Source: Catenuloplanes niger
Lineage (GTDB): Bacteria; Actinomycetota; Actinomycetes; Mycobacteriales; Micromonosporaceae
Direction: 5' to 3'
NCBI RefSeq assembly: GCF_031458255.1
Contig: NZ_JAVDYC010000001.1
Span: 3,791,001 to 3,855,000, forward strand
DNA length: 64,000 nt
Shown: positions 6,581-15,596 of the stretch, piece by piece
Position numbering within the stretch: the first letter of the stretch is position 1
Layout: each line of letters starts with the position of its first letter
Notes under the pieces: generated by a model
What the model saw: the letters and a program-made list of their open reading frames with translations, nothing else
Databases searched by the model: none
What the model was told of the DNA's origin: nothing
Program-made: the position numbers and the translations under genes

Positions 6581-9040
6581 ATGACCACCTCACTCGCGGA
6601 TCACCTGCGCTCCCGTACGGACGACGAGCTGAGCGACCTGCTCCGCCGCCGCCCGGATCTGACCGTGCCCGTCCCCGTGGACGTCTCCGCGCTCGCCGCC
6701 CGCGCGCAGTCGCGCGTGTCGACCGCCCGGGTGCTGGAAGGGCTCACCCAGTTCTCGCTGCTGATCCTGGACGCGGCCCGGCTGACCCGGGACCCGGACG
6801 GGCTGACCTCGGTGGACGCGATCATGGCGATGGCCACGGTGGGCGCGGACGCGACGGCGGTGCACGGCGCGCTGGCCGAGCTGCGCGCGCTGTTCCTGCT
6901 CTACGGCCCGGATGACGCGCTGGAGCTGACGCCCGCGCTGGACGACGTGTCCTCGCCGTACCCGGCGGGCCTGGGCCGGCCGGCCGGGGACCTGAACGCG
7001 CGGACCGAGGCGCTCTGCGCGGACCCGGCGAAGCTGCGGCGGGCCGTGCTGGCCGTGTCCCCGGCCGCCCGCGCGGTGCTGGACCGCCTGGCCGCGGGCC
7101 CGCCCGTGGGCACGGTCTCCGCGGCCGCGCTGGCCGGGGTGACGCCGGGCTCCGCGATCGGGATGGTCGACGCCGCCCCGGACGACGACGCCGCGGACGA
7201 GCCGGGTGGCCCGGTGCGCCGGCTGGTCGAGGCCGGGCTGCTGGTGCCGGTCTCGGCCGAGACCGTGGAGCTGCCCCGCGAGATCGGCCTGCTGCTGCGC
7301 CGGGACACCGGCCCGCTCGGCGTCCTGCGCCCGCACCCGCCGGTGATCACGCCGCTCGGCCGGGACCCGAAGGCCGCGGACTCCGCCGGCGCGGGCCAGG
7401 CGATGGAGACGGTGCGCCGGGTGGAGGCGCTGCTGGAGGCGGTCGCGGCCGAGCCGCCGGGCGTGCTGCGCGCCGGTGGTCTGGGCGTGCGCGAGATCCG
7501 CCGGCTGGCGCGGGCGGCCGGCGTGGACGAGGGCACGTCGATCCTGCTGCTGGAGGTGGCGTACGCGGCCGGCCTGCTCGGCGACGCGGAGGCGGCCACC
7601 GCGAAGAGCCGCCGGGTCGGTGGCCCGCCCGGCGAGATGATCTGGCTGCCGACCGCGGCCTACGACGTGTGGCGCGCGACGTCACTGGCCCGGCGCTGGA
7701 CCGATCTGGCCGGTGCCTGGCTGGCCATGCCGCGCCAGGTGGTGCAGCCGGGCCAGCGCGACGAGCGGGACAAGCCGCTCAACGCGCTCTCCACGGACGG
7801 CGAGCGCCCGGGCGCACCGGCGAACCGGCGGGTGGTGCTGGAGGTGCTGGCCGGGCTGGAGCCGGGCGCGGCGCCGACCGGTGAGGAGATCCTGTCGATC
7901 ATGGTGTGGCGGGCGCCGCGGCGCACCCGCGGCTGGGAGGGCGCGGCGCACCTGACGCTGGCCGAGGCCGCGGCGCTGGGCGTGACCGGGCTGGGCGCGC
8001 TGACCTCGTTCGGCCGGCTGCTGGTCGAGGAGGAGGCGTCCACGGCGGCGCGCGATGCGGCGATCGCCGGTGACCCGCTGGGCCTGCGCGCGGAGGCCGA
8101 CCGGGAGCCCGGCGACCCGGAGGTGGTGCGCGCGCTGGACGGCCTGCTGCCCGCACCGGTCGACCACGTGCTGATCCAGGCCGACCTGTCCGTGGTGGTG
8201 CCCGGCCCGCCGGAGCCGGAGCTGGCCACGGAGCTGGAGACGGTGGCCGAGCACGAGTCCGCGGGCGGCGCGAGCGTGCACCGGCTGACCACGGCCAGCA
8301 TCCGGCGGGCGCTGGACGCCGGCTACTCCGCGGACGAGCTGCACCGGCTGTTCAAGCGGCGGTCCCGCACGCCGGTGCCGCAGGCGCTGACGTACCTGGT
8401 GGACGACGTGGCGCGCAAGCACGGCGGCCTGCGCGTGGGTACGGCCGGGGCGTACCTGCGCAGCGACGACGAGTCGCTGCTGACCGAGGCGCTGGCCGAC
8501 AAGCGGCTGGCCGCGCTGGCGCTGCGCCGGCTGGCCCCGACCGTGCTGTGCAGCCCGTACGCGCCGGGCCGGCTGCTGCCCGCGCTGCGCGAGGCCGGGT
8601 ACGCGCCGGTGCCGGAGGACGCGTCCGGCGCCACCGTGCTGAACCGGCCGAAGGCGAAGCGGGCGGCCGCGCGCGGCTCGCTGGCCGCGACCGCGTCGGA
8701 CTCGCTGATCGCGTCCCGGCTGACCCGGCCCCGGCTGCTCGGCCTCGTGGAGCAGATCCGGCGCGGTGACGCGGCGGCCCGGGCCGCGCGGCGGGCACCG
8801 GCGACGGTCCGGGACGCCGAGGGCCAGGCGCACACCCAGGCGCTGGCCGTGCTGCAACAGGCGGTCCGGGACAAGGCGCTGGTCTGGGTCGGGTACGTCG
8901 ACGCGCACGGCGCCACCGCGACCCGCCTGGTCCGGCCGGTGTCGATCGGCGCCGGCTACCTGCGCGCGGAGGACGAGCGCACCGAGATGCTGCACACGAT
9001 GGCGCTGCACCGGATCACCGCGGCGGTCCTTCCCTCGTGA
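6581..9040 (+). CDS. helicase-associated protein (Helicase_C_3/XPB-associated domain)
   Basis: A large soluble protein of 819 residues (MTTSLADHLRSRTDDELSDL) of the actinobacterial helicase-associated class. Winged-helix-like repeats in the N-terminal half (for example VRRLVEAGLLVP, VREIRRLARAAGVDEG) precede the XPB-associated domain near 520-640 (VDHVLIQADLSVVVPGPPEP). The C-terminal part near 740-819 resembles a WYL-type sheet (VRDKALVWVGYVDAHGATATRLVRP). No Walker A site is visible, so it is not itself a helicase. The XPB helicase gene starts 525 bases downstream on the same strand, with one small convergent gene between. A supporting role in nucleotide-excision-type repair is inferred from this pairing. 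Confidence 0.78.
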   Translation: MTTSLADHLRSRTDDELSDLLRRRPDLTVPVPVDVSALAARAQSRVSTARVLEGLTQFSLLILDAARLTRDPDGLTSVDAIMAMATVGADATAVHGALAELRALFLLYGPDDALELTPALDDVSSPYPAGLGRPAGDLNARTEALCADPAKLRRAVLAVSPAARAVLDRLAAGPPVGTVSAAALAGVTPGSAIGMVDAAPDDDAADEPGGPVRRLVEAGLLVPVSAETVELPREIGLLLRRDTGPLGVLRPHPPVITPLGRDPKAADSAGAGQAMETVRRVEALLEAVAAEPPGVLRAGGLGVREIRRLARAAGVDEGTSILLLEVAYAAGLLGDAEAATAKSRRVGGPPGEMIWLPTAAYDVWRATSLARRWTDLAGAWLAMPRQVVQPGQRDERDKPLNALSTDGERPGAPANRRVVLEVLAGLEPGAAPTGEEILSIMVWRAPRRTRGWEGAAHLTLAEAAALGVTGLGALTSFGRLLVEEEASTAARDAAIAGDPLGLRAEADREPGDPEVVRALDGLLPAPVDHVLIQADLSVVVPGPPEPELATELETVAEHESAGGASVHRLTTASIRRALDAGYSADELHRLFKRRSRTPVPQALTYLVDDVARKHGGLRVGTAGAYLRSDDESLLTEALADKRLAALALRRLAPTVLCSPYAPGRLLPALREAGYAPVPEDASGATVLNRPKAKRAAARGSLAATASDSLIASRLTRPRLLGLVEQIRRGDAAARAARRAPATVRDAEGQAHTQALAVLQQAVRDKALVWVGYVDAHGATATRLVRPVSIGAGYLRAEDERTEMLHTMALHRITAAVLPS

Positions 9041-9350
9041 GCGCGCGACGGTGCCGGGACGCCCGCTTCTTCGGGGGTGCGCTCGCCACCGGCGGGACGG
9101 GTGGCCCGGCACCGTCCTGCGGCGTGCGCGCCGGCGGGACGGAGCGACGACCGGGTGCCCGGAACGACGCCACCACGGAGACGATCAGCAGCGCGGTGAC
9201 GGCGGAGCCGAGCGACTCGCCCATCGAGTCGACGAGTCCCTGGCGTTCGATGAACACGCCGTGCAGGAACCAGCCGAACAGCACGACGCCGAGCATCGTG
9301 TAGCCCGCCACGGTCGCCCAGGACACCGGTGCCTGCTCGTCGGAATCCAT
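9015..9350 (-). CDS. small two-pass membrane protein
   Basis: A 111-residue protein (MDSDEQAPVSWATVAGYTML) with hydrophobic segments at about 9-32 and 41-61, followed by a Pro/Ala/Arg/Lys-rich cytoplasmic tail. No family recognised. The ATG at 9350 is chosen; a GTG at 9356 would add two residues. Its last 26 bases overlap the convergent helicase-associated gene, so the basic tail may be poorly conserved. The gene sits between two functionally paired repair genes but on the opposite strand, which argues for an unrelated role. Confidence 0.6.
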   Translation of the reverse strand: MDSDEQAPVSWATVAGYTMLGVVLFGWFLHGVFIERQGLVDSMGESLGSAVTALLIVSVVASFRAPGRRSVPPARTPQDGAGPPVPPVASAPPKKRASRHRRALTREGPPR

Positions 9351-9564
9351 GTCCACCCCCGCACAGGTGACCACCCATATCGAGGGTGACACCTATGCGC
9401 CGGGCGGAACAGTGGGAAAACGCGCGTTCGCCCCCGTTGATCACACGAACGCGCGGCATCCCTGTGTGGAGACGCTCTCGGCCGGTGACTGGTTGCACTC
9501 GAATTCCACGGTCCGGCCGATCGCGTGACAGACTGGAGGGTCGCGTGCGGAGGGAGTCACAGCT

Positions 9565-11223
9565 GTGGCCGATGGACCACTGATCGTGCAATCGGACAAG
9601 ACCCTGCTGCTGGAGGTCGATCACAAGGACGCGCAGGCGTGCCGGATCGCGATCGCGCCGTTCGCCGAGCTGGAGCGGTCACCGGAACACGTGCACACGT
9701 ACCGGTTGACGCCGCTGGGCCTGTGGAACGCGCGGGCCGCCGGGCACGACGCGGAGGCGGTGGTGGACGCGCTCATCCGCTTCTCCCGCTACCCCGTGCC
9801 GCACGCGCTGCTGGTGGACGTGGCCGAGACGATGGACCGGTACGGCCGGCTCCAGCTGGTCAACCACCCGCAGCACGGCCTGACGCTGCGCGCGCTGGAC
9901 CGGGTGGTGCTGATCGAGGTCGCGAAGTCGAAGAAGCTGGCCGGCATGCTCGGCGCGAAGATCGACGACGACACGATCGTGGTGCACCCGTCGGAGCGCG
10001 GCCGGCTGAAGCAGGCGTTGCTCAAGCTCGGCTGGCCGGCCGAGGACCTGGCCGGTTACGTGGACGGTGAGGCGCACCAGATCGACCTGGCGCAGGACGG
10101 CTGGACGCTGCGGACGTACCAGCGGGAGGCGGTCGACACGTTCTGGGCCGGCGGCTCCGGCGTGGTGGTGCTGCCCTGCGGCGCCGGGAAGACGCTGGTC
10201 GGCGCGGCCGCGATGGCGGAGGCGAAGGCGACCACGCTGATCCTGGTGACGAACACGGTCGCCGGCCGGCAGTGGAAGCGGGAGCTGATCGCGCGCACGT
10301 CGCTGACCGAGGAGGAGATCGGGGAGTACTCCGGCGAGCGCAAGGAGATCCGGCCGGTCACCATCGCGACGTACCAGGTGCTCACGTCCCGGCGGAACGG
10401 CGCGTTCACCCACCTGGACCTGTTCTCCGCGCGCGACTGGGGCCTGGTCGTCTACGACGAGGTGCACCTGCTCCCGGCGCCGATCTTCCGGTTCACCGCG
10501 GACCTCCAGGCCCGCCGCCGGCTGGGCCTGACCGCCACGCTGGTCCGCGAGGACGGCCGCGAGGGCGACGTGTTCTCGCTGATCGGCCCGAAGCGGTACG
10601 ACGCGCCGTGGAAGGACATCGAGGCGCAGGGCTGGATCGCGCCGGCCGAGTGCATGGAGGTTCGGGTCACGCTGACCGACGCGGAGCGGATGAGCTACGC
10701 GACCGCGGAGGCGGAGGAGCGGTACCGGATGGCCGCGACCGCGCGGACCAAGCTGCCGGTGGTGAAGGCGCTGCTGGAGCGGCACCCGGACGACCAGAAG
10801 CTGGTGATCGGCGGCTACATCGACCAACTGCACCAGCTCGGCGAGTTCCTGGACGCGCCGATCGTGCAGGGGTCGACGACGAACAAGGAGCGCGAGCGGC
10901 TGTTCGACGCGTTCCGGGCCGGCGAGATCTCCACGCTGGTCATCTCGAAGGTCGGCAATTTCTCGATCGACCTGCCGGAGGCGGCGGTGGCGATCCAGGT
11001 GTCCGGCACGTTCGGGTCGCGGCAGGAGGAGGCGCAGCGGCTGGGCCGGGTGCTGCGGCCGAAGGCGGACGGGCGGCAGGCGCACTTCTACACGGTGGTG
11101 TCCCGGGACACGATCGACACCGAGTACGCGGCGCACCGGCAGCGGTTCCTGGCCGAGCAGGGGTACGCGTACACGATCACGGACGCGGACGACATCCTCG
11201 GCCCGAAGCTGCCCGAGTTCTAG
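9565..11223 (+). CDS. XPB/ERCC3-type DNA repair helicase
   Basis: A 552-residue SF2 helicase of the XPB family. It has an N-terminal damage-recognition-like domain (1-170), Walker A CGAGKT near residue 207, a DEVH box near 298, the XPB-specific RED loop (LVREDGRE) near 327, and a C-terminal RecA domain with QRLGRVLRPK near 490. XPB proteins open damaged DNA for excision and are widespread in actinobacteria; the bacterial role is less settled. The GTG start at 9565 is preceded by GGAGGGAG. It reads in the same direction as the helicase-associated gene, its likely partner, and ends 10 bases from the convergent NHEJ polymerase gene. Confidence 0.92.
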   Translation: MADGPLIVQSDKTLLLEVDHKDAQACRIAIAPFAELERSPEHVHTYRLTPLGLWNARAAGHDAEAVVDALIRFSRYPVPHALLVDVAETMDRYGRLQLVNHPQHGLTLRALDRVVLIEVAKSKKLAGMLGAKIDDDTIVVHPSERGRLKQALLKLGWPAEDLAGYVDGEAHQIDLAQDGWTLRTYQREAVDTFWAGGSGVVVLPCGAGKTLVGAAAMAEAKATTLILVTNTVAGRQWKRELIARTSLTEEEIGEYSGERKEIRPVTIATYQVLTSRRNGAFTHLDLFSARDWGLVVYDEVHLLPAPIFRFTADLQARRRLGLTATLVREDGREGDVFSLIGPKRYDAPWKDIEAQGWIAPAECMEVRVTLTDAERMSYATAEAEERYRMAATARTKLPVVKALLERHPDDQKLVIGGYIDQLHQLGEFLDAPIVQGSTTNKERERLFDAFRAGEISTLVISKVGNFSIDLPEAAVAIQVSGTFGSRQEEAQRLGRVLRPKADGRQAHFYTVVSRDTIDTEYAAHRQRFLAEQGYAYTITDADDILGPKLPEF

Positions 11224-11233
11224 CGAGGAGCGC

Positions 11234-12139
11234 CTAGGGCGGCACCTCCGGGCCGCCGGACAGCAGCGGATGCAGCAGGTCCCCGTCGGATTCGAGGCGG
11301 GCGAGCACCTCCGACGGGGACAGCTGCCGGGCCGCCGCGTCGCCGCACGCCATCGACTCGACCTCGTCCCAGGTCAGCGGCGCGGACGCGGTCGGGGTGG
11401 GCAGCGCGCGCAGCGAGTAGGGCGCGACCGTGGTCTTGAACGCGTTGTTCTGACTCCAGTCGATGAAGACCTTGCCGGGGCGCAGCTGCTTCGCCATCCG
11501 CGCCGTGATGCCGCCCGGGACCGCGCGTGCCAGTTCCTCGGCGACCCGCTTCGCGTACCCGCTGATGATCTCGGCGCTCTGTGTCCCGGCGATCGGGCAG
11601 CAGAGCTGCATGCCCTTCTTGCCGGACGTCTTCGGATAGCACTCGATGTGGTCGCGGGCCAGGCGGTCGCGCATCAGCACCGCGACCGCGCAGCACTCGC
11701 GCAGCCCGGCCGGCGCGCCGGGGTCCAGGTCGACGACCAGCAGGTCCGGGTCGAGGCCGACCCGCCACTGCGGCGTGTGCAGCTCCAGCGACGCGATGTT
11801 GGCGACCCAGACCAGTGTGGGCAGGTCGTCGACGACCACGAAGTCGATCGTCTCGCGGCCGTGCGTGGAGTTCGGCACCGGCAACGTCTCGGTGTGCACC
11901 CAGCCGGGCTTGCCGGGCGGCGCGTTCTTCTCGAAGAAGAACTGGCCGCCGACGCCGTTCGGGTAGCGGATCCGGGTCAGCGGGCGCCCGCGCAGGTGCG
12001 GCAGCAGCGCGGGCGCGACCCGGGTGTAGTAGTCGATCACCTCGGCCTTGGTGAAGCCGGCGTCCGGGTAGAGCACCTTGTCGAGGTTGGAGAGCTCCAC
12101 CTCGCGGCCGTCCACCTCGACCAGCATCCGGTCAGGCAT
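11234..12139 (-). CDS. LigD-type NHEJ polymerase/primase (stand-alone)
   Basis: The 301 residues comprise one archaeo-eukaryotic primase-like domain of the LigD polymerase type. Signatures are NLDKVLYPDAGFTKAEVIDY, FFEKNAPPGKPGW, the catalytic DLD at 137-139 in VVDLDPG, SGKKGMQL, and WSQNNAFKTT. It fills short gaps and adds ribonucleotides during non-homologous end joining. In many bacteria this domain is fused to ligase and phosphoesterase domains. Here it is a separate gene whose ATG overlaps the stop of the ligase gene by 8 bases (ATGCCTGA), indicating translational coupling. With the ligase and divergent ku it forms an NHEJ island. Confidence 0.92.
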   Translation of the reverse strand: MPDRMLVEVDGREVELSNLDKVLYPDAGFTKAEVIDYYTRVAPALLPHLRGRPLTRIRYPNGVGGQFFFEKNAPPGKPGWVHTETLPVPNSTHGRETIDFVVVDDLPTLVWVANIASLELHTPQWRVGLDPDLLVVDLDPGAPAGLRECCAVAVLMRDRLARDHIECYPKTSGKKGMQLCCPIAGTQSAEIISGYAKRVAEELARAVPGGITARMAKQLRPGKVFIDWSQNNAFKTTVAPYSLRALPTPTASAPLTWDEVESMACGDAAARQLSPSEVLARLESDGDLLHPLLSGGPEVPP

Positions 12140-13064
12140 CGTCGGTCACCTCCCCGGGCGACTTGTCCGGACGAAGACGCAGGAAACGCGGAAAACGCAG
12201 GCGGGCGTCGAGCGTGCGCTGCCCGTACTTGACCTCGACCACCCGCACGGGGTCTACCCAGATCGCGCCCCGCGCATCCTCGCGGGGCACCGAGACGAAC
12301 GGTGACGCGCCGGTTACCAGCGGCTCCAGCAGCGCCAACAGCGATTTTTCGGTCGCGGCGCCGATGCCGCCGCCGACCCGGCCGCGGAACAGCAGCCGGC
12401 CGTCCGGTCCCGGCACGCCGACCAGGAGGCCACCGATCCGGCGCACGCCCGGCCGCCAGCCGCCGATCACGAAGTCGCCGGTCAGATCCATCTTGATCTT
12501 GATCCAGTCCGGCGATCGGGTGCCCGGCAGGTAGGTCGAGGTGAGCCGCTTCGCGACCACGCCCTCCAGCCGGTTCTCCTCCGCCACCGCCTGGGTGACC
12601 GGCCCGTCCGGGAACGTCGGCGGCACCGCCCAGCGCGGCCCGTCCGAGACCAGCGCCTCCAGCCGGGCCCGCCGTTCCGTGTAGGGCAGGCCCGTCAGGT
12701 CCACGCCGTCCTGCCGGAGCAGATCGAAGATCATGTAGGTGATCGGCCGGGTCGCCGCGAGCCGCGCGGCCCGCGCCGGATCGCGCACGTGCATCCGCTC
12801 CGCGAGCAGCTGGAACGACGGCCGGCCCTGGTGCAGCACCACGATCTCGCCGTCCAGCAGCGCGTCGCCGAGCAGGCCACCGAGCGGTGTCAGCTCCGGG
12901 TAGGCGACCGTGATGTCCGCGCCGGACCGGGCCGCGAGACGCAGTACACCGCCGGCGGCGTCGGCGAGCGCGCGAACGCCGTCCCACTTGAACTCGAACG
13001 CCCAGCCGGCACCGGCGGGCAGCTCACCCGACGTGGCCAGCATCGGGCGTGGCCCGGCCGCCAT
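12132..13064 (-). CDS. ATP-dependent DNA ligase (LigC/LigD ligase type)
   Basis: A ligase of 310 residues with motif I FKWDGVRA, where Lys26 becomes adenylylated. Further motifs are LDGEIVV (III), EGVVAKR (IV) and WIKIKMD (V), plus an OB-fold C-terminal half ending in the VEVKYGQRT segment. It seals ends in Ku-dependent repair. I start it at the ATG at 13064 (MAAGPRPMLATSG); an in-frame TTG at 13181 would abut the ku start and is unlikely. It is first in a two-gene operon with the polymerase gene and shares a 116-base divergent promoter region with ku. No phosphoesterase (3'-end processing) domain is present here. Confidence 0.92.
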   Translation of the reverse strand: MAAGPRPMLATSGELPAGAGWAFEFKWDGVRALADAAGGVLRLAARSGADITVAYPELTPLGGLLGDALLDGEIVVLHQGRPSFQLLAERMHVRDPARAARLAATRPITYMIFDLLRQDGVDLTGLPYTERRARLEALVSDGPRWAVPPTFPDGPVTQAVAEENRLEGVVAKRLTSTYLPGTRSPDWIKIKMDLTGDFVIGGWRPGVRRIGGLLVGVPGPDGRLLFRGRVGGGIGAATEKSLLALLEPLVTGASPFVSVPREDARGAIWVDPVRVVEVKYGQRTLDARLRFPRFLRLRPDKSPGEVTDDA

Positions 13065-13180
13065 GCTCTGGAGCCTAGGCCCAAAACCTCGCGCGATGTG
13101 CCGATCGGTGCGATCCTCGTAGATACCGGGCCAAACGTCGGGCGGGGGTTCCGGCCGGTCAGCAGCGGTTTGGAGCGACA

Positions 13181-14245
13181 ATGCGGGCTATCTGGAAGGG
13201 TGCCGTCTCGTTCGGCCTGGTGTCGATCGCGGTGCGGCTGTTCTCGGCCACCGAGGAGAAGGACATCCGGTTCCATCAGGTGCACCGGGAGGACGGCGGC
13301 CGGATCAAGTACAAACGGGTCTGCTCCGTCGACGGCGAAGAGGTCAAGTACGACGACATCGCCAAGGGGTACGACATCGGCGGCGGCGAGATGGTGGTGC
13401 TGACCGACGACGACTTCGCGGACCTGCCGCTCTCCACCTCGCGCGCGATCGAGGTGCTGGAGTTCGTGCCGGCCGACCAGGTCGACCCGATCCTCTACAA
13501 CAAGGCGTACTACCTGGAGCCGGACGGCGCCGCGACCAAGCCGTACGTGTTGCTGCGCGAGGCGCTCGGCGACGCGGACCGGGTGGCGATCGTCAAGGTG
13601 GCGCTGCGCCAGCGCGAGCAGCTCGCCACGCTGCGCGTCCACGACGACGTGCTGCTGCTCAACACGATGCTCTGGCCGGACGAGGTGCGCGCGCCCGAGT
13701 TCGGCTTCCTCGACGACGACATCGAGGTCCGCCCGGCCGAGCTGGCGATGGCCTCGTCGCTGATCGACTCGATGGCCGCGAACTTCGACCCGGAGGCCTA
13801 CAGCGACAACTACCGCGCGGCGCTCCAGGAGGTCATCGACGCGAAGGTCGAGGGCCGGGAGATCGTCGCGCCGGAGGAGGAAGAGGAGGCGGCACCGGGC
13901 GCGACCGACCTGATGGCCGCGTTGCGCGCGTCGGTGGAACGGGCCCGCGCCGCGCGCGGCGAATCGGCGTCATCGGGCACGAGCGACGGCGACGGTACGG
14001 CGAAGGCCGCCCCGGCCGCCAAGTCGTCCACCTCGGGCTCGGGCGGGCGGAAGACGGCCGCGAAGAAGACCGGCGATGACGCGGCTCCCGCCAAGAAGGC
14101 CGGCCCGGCGAAGAAGGCGGCGGCGAAGAAGACCGCCGCGGCCAAGAAGACGACAGCGGCGAAGAAGACCGCCGCGGCCAAGAAGACGACAGCGGCGAAG
14201 AAGACCACGGCCGCCAAGAGCACCGCCTCGAAGAAGGCGTCCTGA
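13181..14245 (+). CDS. ku: Ku DNA end-binding protein with Lys/Ala-rich tail
   Basis: Ku encircles DNA ends and recruits the ligase and polymerase. The 354-residue protein begins MRAIWKGAVSFGLVSIAVRL, the invariant bacterial Ku start, and keeps KRVCSVDGEEV and the bridge region to about residue 255. Residues 285-354 form an extended tail of Lys-Lys, Ala and Thr repeats resembling histone H1-type tails, expected to bind DNA non-specifically. The tail includes a perfect 36-bp duplication. A similar tail is present on TopA in this window. The gene is divergent from the ligase/polymerase operon, and a stem-loop follows its stop. Confidence 0.95.
   Translation: MRAIWKGAVSFGLVSIAVRLFSATEEKDIRFHQVHREDGGRIKYKRVCSVDGEEVKYDDIAKGYDIGGGEMVVLTDDDFADLPLSTSRAIEVLEFVPADQVDPILYNKAYYLEPDGAATKPYVLLREALGDADRVAIVKVALRQREQLATLRVHDDVLLLNTMLWPDEVRAPEFGFLDDDIEVRPAELAMASSLIDSMAANFDPEAYSDNYRAALQEVIDAKVEGREIVAPEEEEEAAPGATDLMAALRASVERARAARGESASSGTSDGDGTAKAAPAAKSSTSGSGGRKTAAKKTGDDAAPAKKAGPAKKAAAKKTAAAKKTTAAKKTAAAKKTTAAKKTTAAKSTASKKAS
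14132..14203 (+). repeat. 36-bp perfect tandem duplication in ku tail
   Basis: Two identical adjacent 36-base copies (14132-14167 and 14168-14203) encode twelve-residue Lys/Ala/Thr units. Identity at every base, including third positions, indicates a recent duplication. Confidence 0.9.
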
Positions 14246-14265
14246 CGGCCCGGTGCCCCGGGCCG
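14246..14265. terminator. stem-loop after ku
   Basis: A perfect 8-bp stem (CGGCCCGG / CCGGGCCG) with loop tgcc starts immediately after the ku stop codon, in the 57-base gap between convergent ku and the MFS gene. There is no T-tract. A terminator role is inferred from position. Confidence 0.5.
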
Positions 14266-14302
14266 GGCGACGCGGACGTCCGTGCCGCTCCCGGCCGCGC
14301 GG

Positions 14303-15559
14303 TCAGGCGGTTGAGCGCGCCGCCCACTCCCGGTCGGCGGCGCGCTTGCGTTCCAGGCCGTCGCGTCCGTCGTACCGGAGGAAGGACGGCAGCGCGGCCG
14401 CGAGCACGACCGTGCCGAGCACGCACAGGATGCCGCCGGTGACGATCGAGCCGCTCACGCCGGTGACCCGGGCGACCAGTCCGGCACGCGTGCCGCCGAG
14501 CAGCGGGCCGACCGAATACGAGATCATCTCGATGCCGGCCAGGCGCCCGCGCAGGTGGTCCGGGACGGTCTGGCCCCAGATCGTCATCCGGAACACGCCG
14601 GAGATCATGTCCGCCGCGCCGGCGAACGCCAGGCACGCCACCACCAGCCACAGCGAGGTCGCCAGGCCCGCGCCGATGATGCCGACGCCCCAGGCACCGG
14701 CCGCCAGCACCACCATCAGGCCGTGCCGGTGGATCCGCCCGGTCCAGCTCGACGTGAGCGAGGCCAGCATCGACCCGATCGCGGGCGCGGCGTAGAGCAA
14801 CCCCAGCACCTCGGGGCCGCCGAGATCGTCGGCCATGAACGGGTAGAGCGCGGACGGCATGGCGAAGAACATCGCGTTGATGTCCACCAGGTAGGTGCCG
14901 AGCAGCTCGGGGCGGCTGCGCGCGTACCGGATGCCGGTGATCACGGAGCGGACCGACGGGCGTTCCGCGGCCGGTGGCGGCGGCACCGCCCGGACCAGCC
15001 ACAGGCAGCACAGCGACACCACGAACGTGAGCAGGTCGAACGCGTAGACCCAGTGCAGGTCCACGGTCGCCATCAGCACCCCGGCCAGGCCGGGGCCGGC
15101 CAGCTGCCGGACCTGGCCGCTGAGCGAGTTCAGCGCGATCGCCGCGGGCAGCTTCTCCAGTGGCACCACGCGCGGGATCGTGCCCTCCAGCGCCGGGCGC
15201 TGGATGCCCTCGAACGCGGCGGTCAGCCCGGCGACCCCGAACAGCACCCACAGGTGCGCGTCCGCGAGCAGCGAGTTGAGCAGCAGGACCAGTGCCAGCA
15301 CGGCGAGCGCGGCCTCACTGATCAGCACCAGCCGGCGACGGTCCACGTAGTCGGCGAGCGCGCCGCCGACGAACGACATGATGATCAGCGGCACCAGCTC
15401 GGCCACCCCGAGCAACCCCACCATCAGCGGGTCGTCGGTCATCTGCGCGACCTGGTACGGGATCGTGATGAGGCTGATGTAGGACCCGAAGCCGGAGACC
15501 GTGGACGCCGAGAAGATCAGCCGGAAGTCGCGCGAGATCCGCAGCGGGGACAGGTCCAT
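14303..15559 (-). CDS. MFS transporter (EntS/MFS_3 type)
   Basis: A permease of 418 residues, MDLSPLRISRDFRLIFSAST, with about 12 hydrophobic helices. The loop after helix 2 (GGALADYVDRRRLVLISE) and the helix 10-11 loop (TIWGQTVPDHLRGRLAGIEM) are typical of the enterobactin-exporter-like MFS_3 family. It probably exports a small molecule; the substrate is unknown and no biosynthetic genes lie near. A GTG at 15562 is an alternative start one codon upstream. It faces ku convergently and is followed upstream by a Nudix gene on the same strand 37 bases away, so the two may be co-transcribed. Confidence 0.85.
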   Translation of the reverse strand: MDLSPLRISRDFRLIFSASTVSGFGSYISLITIPYQVAQMTDDPLMVGLLGVAELVPLIIMSFVGGALADYVDRRRLVLISEAALAVLALVLLLNSLLADAHLWVLFGVAGLTAAFEGIQRPALEGTIPRVVPLEKLPAAIALNSLSGQVRQLAGPGLAGVLMATVDLHWVYAFDLLTFVVSLCCLWLVRAVPPPPAAERPSVRSVITGIRYARSRPELLGTYLVDINAMFFAMPSALYPFMADDLGGPEVLGLLYAAPAIGSMLASLTSSWTGRIHRHGLMVVLAAGAWGVGIIGAGLATSLWLVVACLAFAGAADMISGVFRMTIWGQTVPDHLRGRLAGIEMISYSVGPLLGGTRAGLVARVTGVSGSIVTGGILCVLGTVVLAAALPSFLRYDGRDGLERKRAADREWAARSTA

Positions 15560-15596
15560 CACGTACCGGCATGCTGCCCGATCTTGCGGGAACGGG

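Noticed and set aside
13065-13181. N-terminal extension of the DNA ligase to a TTG at 13181
   Set aside because: Would consume the whole divergent promoter region and abut the ku start; the conserved ligase begins at MAAGPRPMLATSG.
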